Below, one piece after another: positions 44,571-52,364 of a DNA stretch of 64,000 nt; the first letter of the stretch is position 1; every line of letters starts with the position of its first letter. The notes below the pieces were generated by a model, which saw only the letters and a list, made by a program, of their open reading frames with translations, made no database searches and was not told the DNA's origin. This stretch comes from Enterococcus rivorum (GTDB lineage: Bacteria; Bacillota; Bacilli; Lactobacillales; Enterococcaceae). The stretch spans positions 1-64,000 of the forward strand of contig NZ_MIEK01000005.1 of NCBI RefSeq assembly GCF_001742285.1, given 5' to 3'. A program made the position numbers and the translations under genes.

Positions 44571-44780
44571 ATGGATGCAATTGAGAAATATGAACAACGA
44601 TTGAAGGTCTATCAAGATCAATGGAATATTTTTGATGAAGATACTAGATCATGTCGTATATGTGGCTGTACATGGAATAACGCTTGCCCAGGTGGTTGTT
44701 ACTGGATTACTAATGATTTGTGTAGCCAGTGTATCGAATATGCTGGATCAGACATTGATAAGGTAGAAAATGAATCATAA
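44571..44780 (+). CDS. Cys-rich zinc-binding small protein
   Basis: The 69-residue protein has the block CRICGCTWNNACPGGCYW followed by LCSQC, giving six or seven Cys that should bind zinc. This block is widespread in phages and plasmids of Firmicutes and Proteobacteria; the function is unknown. A strong terminator follows. Confidence 0.8.
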   Translation: MDAIEKYEQRLKVYQDQWNIFDEDTRSCRICGCTWNNACPGGCYWITNDLCSQCIEYAGSDIDKVENES

Positions 44781-44800
44781 TCAAAAAAGAACAAATAAGT

Positions 44801-44846
44801 ATACCCTATTAGACGATTGAAAAACCGCTCTAATAGGGTATTTTTA
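44801..44846 (+). terminator. Strong rho-independent terminator
   Basis: A 13-bp perfect stem, ATACCCTATTAGA (44801-44813) with TCTAATAGGGTAT (44829-44841), is followed by a T-run. It insulates the toxin locus that follows. Confidence 0.9.
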
Positions 44847-44883
44847 TGTGTTCAAAAGAGTTGTCTAAAAGTCGATTTTTTTA

Positions 44884-44892
44884 TGATATAAT
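44884..44892 (+). promoter_or_regulatory. Extended -10 promoter of the type I toxin
   Basis: TGATATAAT matches an extended -10. A clear -35 is absent, as is usual with an extended -10. It is about 90 bases upstream of the toxin start, leaving a long structured leader. Confidence 0.6.
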
Positions 44893-44984
44893 GAGTGAGT
44901 AGAAAAGTTATGACGGTGGCGACTTCCGAAAGGGTGTGGTGCTTATGAATGTAAGTGCTGAAATCTATGAAAGGAGTAAGCCTT

Positions 44985-45089
44985 TTGTCTGCATTAGAGA
45001 CAATTCAGCTCATTCTAAGCTTTAGCATGTTTGCTATTGCTCTGATTAAGCTAGTTGTTGACTTGCTAAAAAACGACAAAAAAAAATAA
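44985..45089 (+). CDS. Holin-like type I toxin
   Basis: The 34-residue peptide starts at TTG 44985 after AAAGGAGT. It has one membrane helix (IQLILSFSMFAIALIKLVVDLL) and the tail KNDKKK, the pattern of the Hol_Tox family of membrane toxins in type I toxin-antitoxin loci. A short overlapping ORF (44945, 26 codons) in the leader could couple translation. An antisense RNA promoter points back at it from 45231. It stabilises the element by killing plasmid-free cells. Confidence 0.85.
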   Translation: MSALETIQLILSFSMFAIALIKLVVDLLKNDKKK

Positions 45090-45196
45090 CCGTTCATATC
45101 TTTGGCGAGATAACGGTTATTTTTAACCTATAAAAACTTGCTGCCGTCTTAAACGGTTCTACAAAAGAGGATATGTTAACGCATATCCTCTTTTTC
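45078..45196 (-). ncRNA. Predicted antisense antitoxin RNA
   Basis: A minus-strand promoter lies at 45231-45203: TAGATA, 17 bp, TATAAT. Transcription from about 45196 would run through the hairpin GAGGATATG/CATATCCTC (45168-45194) and end at the shared bidirectional hairpin AAAATAACCGTT/AACGGTTATTTT (45083-45123). The RNA overlaps the 3' end of the toxin message, the standard type I layout. Ends are predicted. Confidence 0.65.
45083..45128. terminator. Shared terminator of toxin mRNA and antisense RNA
   Basis: The 12-bp stem AAAATAACCGTT (45083-45094) with AACGGTTATTTT (45112-45123) has T-runs on both strands, as expected for convergent sense and antisense transcripts. Confidence 0.8.
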
Positions 45197-45261
45197 TATT
45201 TCATTATAGCACTTTTTAGTGGGATTATCTAGTTTTCAATACATAAGGTCTATAATTGCTG

Positions 45262-45320
45262 AATCCGAACGTTAGAAATTCCTGAAGCTGAAAATTGTTC
45301 GGTATTAGATCCAAAAATAA
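45262..45320. repeat. Dyad-containing dispersed repeat, copy 2
   Basis: CCGAAC 45265-45270 pairs with GTTCGG 45297-45302. The sequence shares AATTCCTGA, TGAAAAT and TAGATCCAAA with copy 1 at 44487. It lies in the 390-bp gap between the toxin and the gene at 45481, which otherwise holds only the antisense promoter and the next promoter. Confidence 0.65.
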
Positions 45321-45418
45321 TATACATGGTCGCACGTTCGTTCGTGATTACTAAAATGTATTTTGTTTTCAGATAGCCACTTTTCTCGAAAAAAACCATT
45401 CAAAACTATTGCAAACTA

Positions 45419-45447
45419 TTGCACAACTTGAAATGATATGCTATAAT
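45419..45447 (+). promoter_or_regulatory. Promoter with overlapping direct repeats
   Basis: TTGCAC (45419-45424), a 17-bp spacer and TATAAT (45442-45447). The direct repeat AAACTATTGC occurs twice in tandem across the -35, a likely regulator site. Confidence 0.75.
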
Positions 45448-45480
45448 TAATTTATAGATAAGAGAAAGAGGGATGTACAG

Positions 45481-45711
45481 ATGAAACAGTTAACGGATTT
45501 AGAAATTATCGACTTGATGGAAGAAGTAGAGAATCAATTGATGGAAAAGTATAATGCTACGATTGTTCTAACAGGTTATGGCAAGTATTTAGAAACATTC
45601 AACAACTATGATGCTGAAATACAACAATTGATTGTTAACAAGGATGTAAAAAAAGTTTTTAATAAAATAGAAACGAACTCACTTGATTATTTTGATATCG
45701 TTTTTAATTAA
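45481..45711 (+). CDS. Hypothetical small protein
   Basis: The 76-residue, acidic, mainly helical protein (LTDLEIIDLMEEVENQLMEKYN) has a good AGAGGG site and starts the three-gene operon under the 45419 promoter. No family recognised. Confidence 0.65.
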   Translation: MKQLTDLEIIDLMEEVENQLMEKYNATIVLTGYGKYLETFNNYDAEIQQLIVNKDVKKVFNKIETNSLDYFDIVFN

Positions 45712-45725
45712 GGAGGGATCATGTC

Positions 45726-46301
45726 ATGACTGTAAAAATTGACAGAGTAAAAGAGTTGAGAAAATTACTACAAGAAAACAAACTCAAAGTCAGCTATGTT
45801 TCAGAAAAGAGTGGTGTGAACCACACCACTCTTGGCAATCTAAAGAATGACAAAGTTTCTCCAGAAAAAATGTCTGAAGGGATGCTGACGAGATTATCAA
45901 ATTTCGTAATTTCTCCAGACAATCCTTACAATAATAATCAGAATACAAGAGATGATTATTTTGGTCAGTTATTAGCTGTTTTAGAATTATTGCTTGCTAA
46001 TACTCGATCAGGATACGGGATCACTCAAAGCGAATTGAAAGCATATAGTAAAAGACCAACTTCTACATTTCAAAAGATGCACGAAACATTAGTTTCAGCA
46101 AACTTACACACATACCTCGAATTACAAGATGAAGTAACGTCTATAGTGAGTAAATTTGATACTGAGGATTTTACAGATAAACCATTAGAGCCTAGTTACT
46201 TACTAGCATACTACAAGAAAAGAGCAGAATTAAAAGCAGATAAACAGTATTTTAAGTATATTAAACATTACGACAAAACAAACAAGAAAGAAGGAGAATA
46301 A
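45726..46301 (+). CDS. HTH (XRE-like) DNA-binding protein
   Basis: The 191-residue protein has an N-terminal helix-turn-helix (KVSYVSEKSGVNHTTLGNLKNDKVSPEKMS, about residues 20-50), then a helical domain and a basic C-terminus. It is a likely regulator of its own operon, possibly through the AAACTATTGC repeats. AAGGAGGG precedes the ATG. It is clearly a DNA-binding protein by pattern, but the exact family is unsure. Confidence 0.72.
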   Translation: MTVKIDRVKELRKLLQENKLKVSYVSEKSGVNHTTLGNLKNDKVSPEKMSEGMLTRLSNFVISPDNPYNNNQNTRDDYFGQLLAVLELLLANTRSGYGITQSELKAYSKRPTSTFQKMHETLVSANLHTYLELQDEVTSIVSKFDTEDFTDKPLEPSYLLAYYKKRAELKADKQYFKYIKHYDKTNKKEGE

Positions 46302-46302
46302 A

Positions 46303-46491
46303 ATGAAAAAATTGAACAGTTTAGAAGCTTTGGAATATGATGGTTTAATAGTTGCAAGTTCTGCAGACGAAAAAGAAGTTAACAAATCATTGGATACTGA
46401 AATCGAATTGACTTATGATCCAGAAAGTTTGAAAGTTTTCAGTGAATCAGGAACGTATATTGCAGATTTAAAAAAAATAGAAAGGGTTTAA
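46303..46491 (+). CDS. Hypothetical small protein
   Basis: The 62-residue acidic protein starts two bases after the HTH protein's stop, with a GAAGGAG site inside that gene's end. It is probably coupled to it. A hairpin GCTGTCTAA/TTAGACAGC (46527-46550), lacking a T-run, follows. The function is unknown. Confidence 0.6.
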   Translation: MKKLNSLEALEYDGLIVASSADEKEVNKSLDTEIELTYDPESLKVFSESGTYIADLKKIERV

Positions 46492-46628
46492 AGAAAATCC
46501 ATTATTTTAATTATATTCACTAAAAAGCTGTCTAACAGACATTAGACAGCAACCATTGAACTAAACCGACTAAAGTAAAATCCAACTGATAGGTTCATTA
46601 TATCATTTCCCTGACAGTTGGGAAAGGA

Positions 46629-47222
46629 ATGATTATTTTGAAACAGAAGCATAAAGATATTGATTGTAATGCTACGAGTTTTATGTGGCAAATTGTCAAT
46701 GAGAGAAAAGAAAAAGAAGCAAATCCAACAAAACACGTTCTTTATTCAAAACTAACAGTAGTTAACCTAAAAAGAGGGGCAGCTGGGAATCTTTTATCCT
46801 ATAATGATGCTTACTTGTATCATGAATACGGTGAACGTGATAATCAGTTAGGCATGTGGCATTATTCCTCTTTATCAAGGATTATTCATAAATATAGCTA
46901 TCATTCCAAGCGTGGAAAGATAGAACAGGAATTAGATAAACTAATACCAAATGATGAATACTCATTTGAAAGAGTTCGCGAAATCTTAAAAATTGGAGTA
47001 GTTAGATACTTCAACAAAAGAAAGCTACCCTTACCAAAACAACGAGTACAAAATCGGATTAAAAATCTTTGCAATCAGTTTATTGCAGAAAGTCCAAAAT
47101 ATCATTATAAATTGACAAGGCAACAAAAATCCATGTTAAAAAGACTCTCTAAAAAAGGTCTTAAATATTGGAGAGAGAATGCTGAAAACAGAGACATATA
47201 CTATAGCATTTATGTCTATTAA
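46629..47222 (+). CDS. Hypothetical basic protein
   Basis: The 197-residue basic protein is rich in Lys, Arg and Tyr, with no membrane segment (C-terminus QQKSMLKRLSKKGLKYWREN). Charge suggests nucleic-acid binding. It has a TTGGGAAAGGA site. No known replication-initiator motif is visible, so I do not call it Rep. It lies directly upstream of a structured non-coding region. Confidence 0.6.
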   Translation: MIILKQKHKDIDCNATSFMWQIVNERKEKEANPTKHVLYSKLTVVNLKRGAAGNLLSYNDAYLYHEYGERDNQLGMWHYSSLSRIIHKYSYHSKRGKIEQELDKLIPNDEYSFERVREILKIGVVRYFNKRKLPLPKQRVQNRIKNLCNQFIAESPKYHYKLTRQQKSMLKRLSKKGLKYWRENAENRDIYYSIYVY

Positions 47223-47234
47223 GATTAAAATTTT

Positions 47235-47640
47235 AGGGGTACATTGTTATGAATAGGGCGTCTATGACAAGCTTTCATGTGGTAAACAATGTATCGCAGC
47301 TAGTGTAAGTGAAATGATAGCTGTAGCTAGTTGTTCCCTAACCCTTTGTTGAAATACAAAGTGATCCTTATTATCAATATATGTAACAGATAGTAAGGAT
47401 ACCCTAGATGCGGATACAACACAGACATAAGGACTTGTCTACACTCCCAAAGAGGTGTTAAATTCCTCCTGTAGTTTCTGTCAAAAATCTGTTTAGATGT
47501 AAGATTTAGTACAGATACTCTGGTGAACAGCAGAACCGGAAGATTTTACTAATAAAATCTTTTAGCAGGATTACCAAAAGGTTCTATTTAAAAAATGGTG
47601 GGATTTCTGACTAGTAAATAGTACGATGTATAATTAAAAA
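47235..47640 (+). ncRNA. Candidate large structured non-coding RNA
   Basis: This gene-free stretch of about 400 bases has several perfect inverted repeats in a nested order: TACATTGTT 47240/AACAATGTA 47285, CTTTGT 47344/ACAAAG 47356, ATCCTTA 47364/TAAGGAT 47394, and GAACC 47533/GGTTC 47580 enclosing AGATTTT 47541/AAAATCT 47554. All frames are broken by stops. The pattern fits a folded RNA. Strand is assumed + because flanking genes are +. No known family was identified. Confidence 0.5.
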
Positions 47641-47771
47641 AACTACTTAAAAAGAAAGGAAGAAAGCAGTAGTAGTCCATACATCAAGAAGTATTATTCT
47701 AAAAGTAAATTTTTCCATTTTTTATTATTTTATATATGATACAATTTAATAAAAAAGAAAAGGTGGAAAAA

Positions 47772-48080
47772 ATGGGGAAATTTATATTTGACAAAGAGAA
47801 AATAATTCTAGAAAATTTTTTAGATCCAGAACTTGATTTAAACAAATCTAAGCCAACTAAAGATATTTCTAAATTGGCAATATTTGATACGTTTGAAGAT
47901 GCGTTAGCATATGCAAAAGAGAGCGTATCAGAGCTAGAGGATGATGAATACTATTCCTTGTGCCAAGTGGATTTTGATTCGAGGGAAATTATTCAATATA
48001 TTAATTTTACTACGTATTCAAACGTTGTTGATGGTCCAGGAACAGCTGCTGGAAAAGACTTAAAAAATATCTGGAGATAA
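47772..48080 (+). CDS. Hypothetical acidic protein
   Basis: The 102-residue acidic protein (FDTFEDALAYAKESVSELEDDEYY) starts at ATG 47772 after AAAGGTGG; upstream in-frame codons lack a ribosome site. The end (VVDGPGTAAGKDLKNIWR) is basic. It is followed by the hairpin CTAGCTCT/AGAGCTAG. No family recognised. Confidence 0.65.
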   Translation: MGKFIFDKEKIILENFLDPELDLNKSKPTKDISKLAIFDTFEDALAYAKESVSELEDDEYYSLCQVDFDSREIIQYINFTTYSNVVDGPGTAAGKDLKNIWR

Positions 48081-48130
48081 TAATTATATGCATGTGTCTA
48101 GCTCTGTTTAGAGCTAGTGGATTTAAATAG

Positions 48131-48391
48131 ATGGTAAAATTATTTAAAAGATTGTTTCTTTTTAAAAAGAGACAATCTTTTTCGCTATCAATACTTATAG
48201 GAATTGATTTTTTTAAACGTATTAAATACACTAACCTTTACATGCTATCATTTATTACTATCAAAAAATCAAACAAACTTAGCTTTAAAAAATGGTTGGG
48301 AAAGAAGTTAATTGATCTCATAGATTTTATAAAAAGGGAATTTAAAAACTCCATTATTATGTGCAAAAAAAAAAGAAAAAATCGGCTCTAA
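48131..48391 (+). CDS. Doubtful small basic ORF
   Basis: The 86-codon frame is rich in Lys, Phe and Ile and lacks a ribosome site. It could be random AT-rich reading or a basic membrane-associated peptide. Listed only because nothing else explains the stretch. Confidence 0.25.
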   Translation: MVKLFKRLFLFKKRQSFSLSILIGIDFFKRIKYTNLYMLSFITIKKSNKLSFKKWLGKKLIDLIDFIKREFKNSIIMCKKKRKNRL

Positions 48392-48451
48392 AATTTTCTG
48401 AAAAAATCAACTAAATTCCTTGCTGTTTGATCCGTAAAAAAAGTAAAGTAA

Positions 48452-48565
48452 TTGACATTTAAACTTATTTACTTTATGCTAACCTATAGATAGTCACAAA
48501 TCGGTTACATTTGTGCTTGATTTTCAAATAAAAAAAGTTAGTGCTAGAACACTAACTTTTAAATA
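48452..48565 (+). ncRNA. Predicted antisense antitoxin RNA of the second type I locus
   Basis: The promoter is TTGACA (48452-48457), 17 bp, TATGCT (48475-48480). A transcript from about 48487 would end at the bidirectional hairpin GTTAGTG/CACTAAC near 48537-48560. The convergent toxin mRNA from the minus strand must cross this region to reach the same hairpin, so the two RNAs overlap. Confidence 0.6.
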
Positions 48566-48646
48566 AAAATGTTGGGTTTGGACTAACTCACTATTTTCTT
48601 TTTTTGGACTCTTGATTTTACTTAGCAGGTAAGGACAAGAGTTTTT

Positions 48647-48721
48647 TTATTTGTCGTTTTTGTGGTCTAAAAAAAGCTTAGTGACTGCCAAAAGCACCAT
48701 TACTGTTTCGTATGCGGACAT
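48647..48721 (-). CDS. Shortened holin-like toxin peptide
   Basis: The 24-residue peptide reads MSAYETVMVLLA then VTKLFLDHKNDK. It has the start (MSAYET) and end (LDHKNDK) of Hol_Tox toxins but lacks about eight to ten residues of the membrane helix. The ribosome site AAAGGAGTG and promoter (TTGTAC 48804, 17 bp, TATACT 48781, minus strand) are intact. It may be an inactivated toxin by in-frame deletion, or a genuine short form. Confidence 0.7.
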   Translation of the reverse strand: MSAYETVMVLLAVTKLFLDHKNDK

Positions 48722-48863
48722 GGCTAACACTCCTTTCTGAATCATGGATGAGTCGCCATTCCCAACATATTACCTAGTATATAATGTTTTTCTGAATTGT
48801 ACAACTTAAATAGTGGTTTCCTAAGTAGTGACTTTCAGAGGTTGTTTAATATCTCCCAACTTG

Positions 48864-49424
48864 TTATCCAATTTTAAAATTCTTGAACGTCTCGCTGATT
48901 TCTTCTTCACGAATACCTATATAACGCTTCGTGATTTGTTGGGAAGTATGATTGAATATTTCCATTAGTGTCGCAATATCTTTTGTGCTGCGATAGTAAT
49001 GATAGCCAAAAGTTTTTCGGACAGTGTGGGTTCCAATGTCTTTCCGATTTAAATTATTGGCCACTTTTTGATATAATTGATAGACCGTATTCACTTTAAT
49101 CGGTTCATGTTTACCTTGACGACTTGGAAATAACCAGTCTTCAAGGTTTTTGTCTTTTGTAAAATCTTTTATTTCTTCCTGAAGGTTGGCCAAGAATAGA
49201 ACTCTGGTCTTTCCAGTTTTCTTCTCTTTAATTTTTGGATTAATGGAAGCAGCAACGTCCGAAACTTTCAAACTCACGAGATCAGACATTCGCAAACCTG
49301 TATTGATCCCAAGCTTAAATAAAAAAACGTCTCGATCAGAATTTTTAGATCGACGCAACCAAAAGAGGAAATCTTGAATCTCGGTTTCAGTTCGTAACGG
49401 CTCCACATTCTCTTTTTTTCTCAT
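48864..49424 (-). CDS. Tyrosine recombinase, catalytic domain only
   Basis: The 186-residue protein has the full catalytic set: GLRMSDL (Arg), HTVRKTFG (His-x-x-Arg), FNHTSQQITKRYIG (His and nucleophile Tyr). The usual N-terminal core-binding domain is missing, so length is about half of a phage integrase. This short form is frequent on Gram-positive plasmids and may resolve multimers or move cassettes. The gene at 62273 is a relative. Confidence 0.88.
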   Translation of the reverse strand: MRKKENVEPLRTETEIQDFLFWLRRSKNSDRDVFLFKLGINTGLRMSDLVSLKVSDVAASINPKIKEKKTGKTRVLFLANLQEEIKDFTKDKNLEDWLFPSRQGKHEPIKVNTVYQLYQKVANNLNRKDIGTHTVRKTFGYHYYRSTKDIATLMEIFNHTSQQITKRYIGIREEEISETFKNFKIG

Positions 49425-49583
49425 AGTAAAAGCTCCAGTCTTTTATGTTTTTCAGTACATTATTTTATTTCTATTTTAACATAACTAGGTACTTGTGACG
49501 AATTGAAAAACATACCCTTTATTTTACTGGTTTTCACATACACGGTTTTAGCCAAAAGCGTGTACTGGAAATGGAGTTTCGAC

Positions 49584-49634
49584 TTGACGAAATAACCTAT
49601 ATGGTTTATTATATATTTATAAACTATATAGGTT
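49584..49634 (+). promoter_or_regulatory. Promoter with palindromic operator 2 (41 bp)
   Basis: TTGACG (49584-49589), 17 bp, TATTAT (49607-49612). An almost perfect palindrome, AACCTATATGGTTTAT at 49594 with ATAAACTATATAGGTT at 49619-49634, covers the spacer, -10 and start point. It is probably bound by the HTH product of 49655. Confidence 0.8.
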
Positions 49635-49654
49635 ATGAAAGAAGGGGTGTAAAG

Positions 49655-50104
49655 ATGGTTGATTTAACAGAACTAGGATTAATGACTGGTGCAGAAGCAA
49701 GTGAACGTTGGGGGTTCAATGCGTCCTATATTAAGCAAATGTGGGCTAAGTATCCTAATAAATTTTTAAAGGGATCAATTGTGACTATTGGAAATGTAAA
49801 TAAGCCTACGATAGTAATATCACGTCAGGGAATGGAATATCTCACGAAAAAAACGGAACAGGAAGCAAATGCAGAATGTTGGAAGGTCATTGTTTTAAAA
49901 GATTCAAATATAGTTAATGAGCTAGTTGTCCATTCAGAAAAAGAGGCTCACATAAGAATGATGAGACTTGTTCGAGAATACGCAGAAGGTGTAGGGATCA
50001 CTTCTAAAAATATTCCAAAATCAAAATATTTGGATGCTGCAAAGAAAAATCGAGGGATTAAGTTTGATTATGGATTAACGTTTTATTACAAAAAAGATTG
50101 CTAG
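49655..50104 (+). CDS. HTH regulator of the plasmid 'LGLMT..ASERWG' family (paralogue of 55335 and 59999)
   Basis: The 149-residue protein starts at ATG 49655 with GAAGGGGTG. The N-terminal domain (LTELGLMTGAEASERWGFNASYIKQMWAKYPNKF) is an excisionase/MerR-like HTH and ends in ISRQGMEYL. The C-terminal domain is shared with 59999 (WKVIVLKD, KNRGIKFDYGLTFYYKK). It follows an operator palindrome, so autoregulation is likely. Confidence 0.72.
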   Translation: MVDLTELGLMTGAEASERWGFNASYIKQMWAKYPNKFLKGSIVTIGNVNKPTIVISRQGMEYLTKKTEQEANAECWKVIVLKDSNIVNELVVHSEKEAHIRMMRLVREYAEGVGITSKNIPKSKYLDAAKKNRGIKFDYGLTFYYKKDC

Positions 50105-50138
50105 TTAACATAAAATAATTAATAGACAGGAGAAAAAA

Positions 50139-50504
50139 ATGGAAAAAGAAAAATTGTATAGTGTAGAGCTAACGGCGAGAGAAATTTGTGAGTTGGCTAC
50201 GATGATTGGTATTACAGCGTGGAAAGTAGAAAAAGAATTAGAACGAATTACTCAGGAATGTGATGAATTTACTTCTGAAGGCTTTTTGTTAGAATATCCG
50301 AATGCGTTAATGACTCCTGATGAAAGATTAGCAGATATAGAGAAATCATTAAATGATAGAACTATAGACGTTAATAATATAGGGCCAATGTTTCAAAGGA
50401 TAAGCACTGCCCAAAGAAAAATTGAAAATTTTGCTTCAATTGAAAAGTTTGAGCGTTCCATACATGCAATGGAACATATTGCTGATCTGTATAGTAAGGA
50501 ATAG
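50139..50504 (+). CDS. Hypothetical helical protein
   Basis: The 121-residue acidic, helical protein (ELTAREICELATMIGITAWKVEKELERITQE) has an AGGAGA site. It shares the transcript with the HTH regulator at 49655. No recognised family. Confidence 0.62.
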   Translation: MEKEKLYSVELTAREICELATMIGITAWKVEKELERITQECDEFTSEGFLLEYPNALMTPDERLADIEKSLNDRTIDVNNIGPMFQRISTAQRKIENFASIEKFERSIHAMEHIADLYSKE

Positions 50505-50620
50505 ATTTAGGTATGCTTTTAAGGAAAGAAAATATGTAAGTAGCTAGAGGTAAAACTAGTTACTTTTTTTATACGCTCTTTTACTTAAAACCATGTACTT
50601 AAATATTTTTATCACAATCG

Positions 50621-50659
50621 CACTTAAGTGTTTACAAACGCACTAAAGTGCGATACAAT
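50621..50659 (+). promoter_or_regulatory. Promoter with two CACTTAAGTG-type operators
   Basis: TTTACA (50631-50636), 17 bp, TACAAT (50654-50659). One palindrome, CACTTAAGTG, lies just upstream (50621-50630) and a second, CGCACTAAAGTGCG, fills the spacer (50639-50652). Repression by a dimeric regulator is likely. Confidence 0.8.
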
Positions 50660-50683
50660 GTGTATATAAGATAAAGAAGGGAT

Positions 50684-51223
50684 ATGATACAAATGGAAAA
50701 AGAAAAATGTTTAGAAGAAATAAAGATGAATGAAACGCTAAAAGGCGATCTAGTGGCGGTATTGATTCACTTAGTCAATTGTGGGTTTTTGATGAAAAAG
50801 AAAATTGAGTTGTCAAAAGCAACATATGTATATGTATTTGAGAGTGAAGAAGAACAAATTGAACTTTTTCGATCTGGCAAAAGAGTGAGAGAACCATTTA
50901 CAAGTGATGTGTATGACATTACATATTGTGAGTGCCTATCAGATAGGGGGGAAGTTACGACAGTAATTTCAGTATATAAACCAGAATTTCAAACTACTGA
51001 GAAAGAATCTTCGGAATCGATAGAGTTGAAATTTATAGGATGTGACGATTGGGGTAGGGCAGTATACGAGGATTGCAACCAAAAATTATGGAAAGATATT
51101 GATACAGATTGTCATTTTCCTGCACTATATTCAATTTCAAATAATGATTTTGATGGAGAACCTGATCTGCCAATGAACAAAAAAATAAACGTAGTCTTTA
51201 TTCCTCGTAGAATAAAAAAATAA
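50684..51223 (+). CDS. Hypothetical conserved-type protein
   Basis: The 179-residue protein has a middle region of beta strands, and its C-terminal half contains LKFIGCDDWGRAVYEDCNQKLWKDID and NNDFDGEPDLPM, a pattern I believe recurs in small Firmicutes mobile-element proteins. The start may be ATG 50684 or ATG 50693, as AAGAAGGG is close to the first and far from the second. It is controlled by the 50621 operator promoter. The function is unknown. Confidence 0.65.
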   Translation: MIQMEKEKCLEEIKMNETLKGDLVAVLIHLVNCGFLMKKKIELSKATYVYVFESEEEQIELFRSGKRVREPFTSDVYDITYCECLSDRGEVTTVISVYKPEFQTTEKESSESIELKFIGCDDWGRAVYEDCNQKLWKDIDTDCHFPALYSISNNDFDGEPDLPMNKKINVVFIPRRIKK

Positions 51224-51285
51224 AACTCCTGAACTGCTGTAACAGTCCAAGAGTATGAAATGTAACAACGAAAGTTGGGAAACTC

Positions 51286-51327
51286 GTTTGCTACTAATTA
51301 ACTATATCAAATTAATTAGTAGCAAGC
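51286..51327. promoter_or_regulatory. Palindromic operator 3 (42 bp)
   Basis: GTTTGCTACTAATTAA at 51286 pairs with TTAATTAGTAGCAAGC at 51312-51327 (one mismatch). A third half-site TGCTACTG follows at about 51333. It has the same TTTGCTAC half-site as elements 1 and 4. Confidence 0.8.
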
Positions 51328-51355
51328 AATTCTGCTACTGTAAAGGAGAATTTTT

Positions 51356-51709
51356 ATGTATGCGGATGGAAGTTTAGTTAAATGGTTACTTTTTGATGAT
51401 CCTGATAGGGAGCCAAATTCTGATATTGCAGAAAAGAATGGGATCAAAAGCGAAACTAGCGTTCGTAAATTAAGAAGTGGAGAATCTTTAATAGAAAACA
51501 TGAAATTCAAGAACGCTGCTGCAATGACCAAATACGCTGAAAAGAAAATCTATGGCGAATCAGACACAGAGGGAAAGATGCAGTGGCTATTAGATCAGTA
51601 TGAGGAATCAGGGCATAAAATATCTAAGCATGAGTTAATAAAAAAAATGACAGACAGCTACTACGAATTAGCAAAAGGTCATTTTATTAACGAATTAAAT
51701 GGAAAATAA
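51356..51709 (+). CDS. HTH-like regulator, paralogue of 43094-43432
   Basis: The 117-residue protein is related along its length to the 43094 product: an N-terminal MYADGSLVKWLL, an HTH-like NSDIAEKNGIKSETSVRKLRSG, FKNAAAMTKYAEKK, and a C-terminal YYELAKGHFI. It has an AAGGAGA site, and the TTTGCTAC palindrome lies just upstream. It is probably self-regulating. The exact family is unknown. Confidence 0.7.
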   Translation: MYADGSLVKWLLFDDPDREPNSDIAEKNGIKSETSVRKLRSGESLIENMKFKNAAAMTKYAEKKIYGESDTEGKMQWLLDQYEESGHKISKHELIKKMTDSYYELAKGHFINELNGK

Positions 51710-51722
51710 AGGAGGAATATTT

Positions 51723-51932
51723 TTGAAAATAAATCTTAAAAAATACGTCGATGAGAAAAAAGTCACGCTTGAAGTAGTAGCAAAAGAAACAGGCGTTGAA
51801 TTGGAAATGCTTCTAGAAATGTATAACAAAGGAACGTTTGACAGTGCAAAGTTAGGCGTAAATGGGTTAACTAACTTATTAATGTATTTCGAGATCACAA
51901 ATGTAAACAATTTGATTCCTGAAATTCGATAG
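51723..51932 (+). CDS. Small XRE-like HTH protein
   Basis: The 69-residue protein begins at TTG 51723, with AAAGGAGG seven bases upstream; an ATG at 51699 overlaps the previous gene's end. The pattern KVTLEVVAKETGVELEMLLEMYNKG is a short XRE helix-turn-helix. It is likely co-transcribed with the 51356 regulator. Confidence 0.65.
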   Translation: MKINLKKYVDEKKVTLEVVAKETGVELEMLLEMYNKGTFDSAKLGVNGLTNLLMYFEITNVNNLIPEIR

Positions 51933-52054
51933 TCTATCAAAAGTCAGATCAAATCCAAAAAATCATATACGTTTTTCAGAGGATGATTCTAAGACGTTTT
52001 CAGATTTTTTAGGTGTACAAATACCTTAGAACGTCTTTAAAAGGAGGGCTAAAG

Positions 52055-52351
52055 ATGGAGCTAACAGCAAATCAAGTCGGTATGATTTTACATGGCATGT
52101 ATATGTCAGATTATTTTGAAACAGAAGACTTAGAAGACTCATTGCAACAGCTTATAAATGATAAAGAAACAACTATTGGAATTTCTATACAAGCAGACTT
52201 AATCAATTTATACACATTGTTAGAAGAAATTGATTTCGAGGAACGTATACCAGATTTCAATGAACGACAGAGAGCATTTGGAATAATAAGAGACTTTTAT
52301 AGAATCATACAAGATAGAGAAATTTTTGATCTCAAAAAGGATCAGGATTGA
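52055..52351 (+). CDS. Hypothetical helical protein
   Basis: The 98-residue acidic protein has good AAGGAGGG spacing to ATG 52055. It ends DLKKDQD, where the coding sequence includes the first copy of the CTCAAAAAGGATCA-like boundary motif. No family recognised. It is the first member of a run of tiny genes to 55.1 kb. Confidence 0.62.
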   Translation: MELTANQVGMILHGMYMSDYFETEDLEDSLQQLINDKETTIGISIQADLINLYTLLEEIDFEERIPDFNERQRAFGIIRDFYRIIQDREIFDLKKDQD

Positions 52352-52364
52352 AGGGGGATTTAAA

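Noticed and set aside
46629-47222. Replication initiator gene
   Set aside because: Basic and next to structured DNA, but no Rep motif, iterons or DnaA-like AT/iteron arrangement was found, so the call was not made.
47235-47640. Group I or group II intron
   Set aside because: No intron-encoded protein nearby and no group II domain V-like hairpin; the stem order does not match an intron core that I can recognise.
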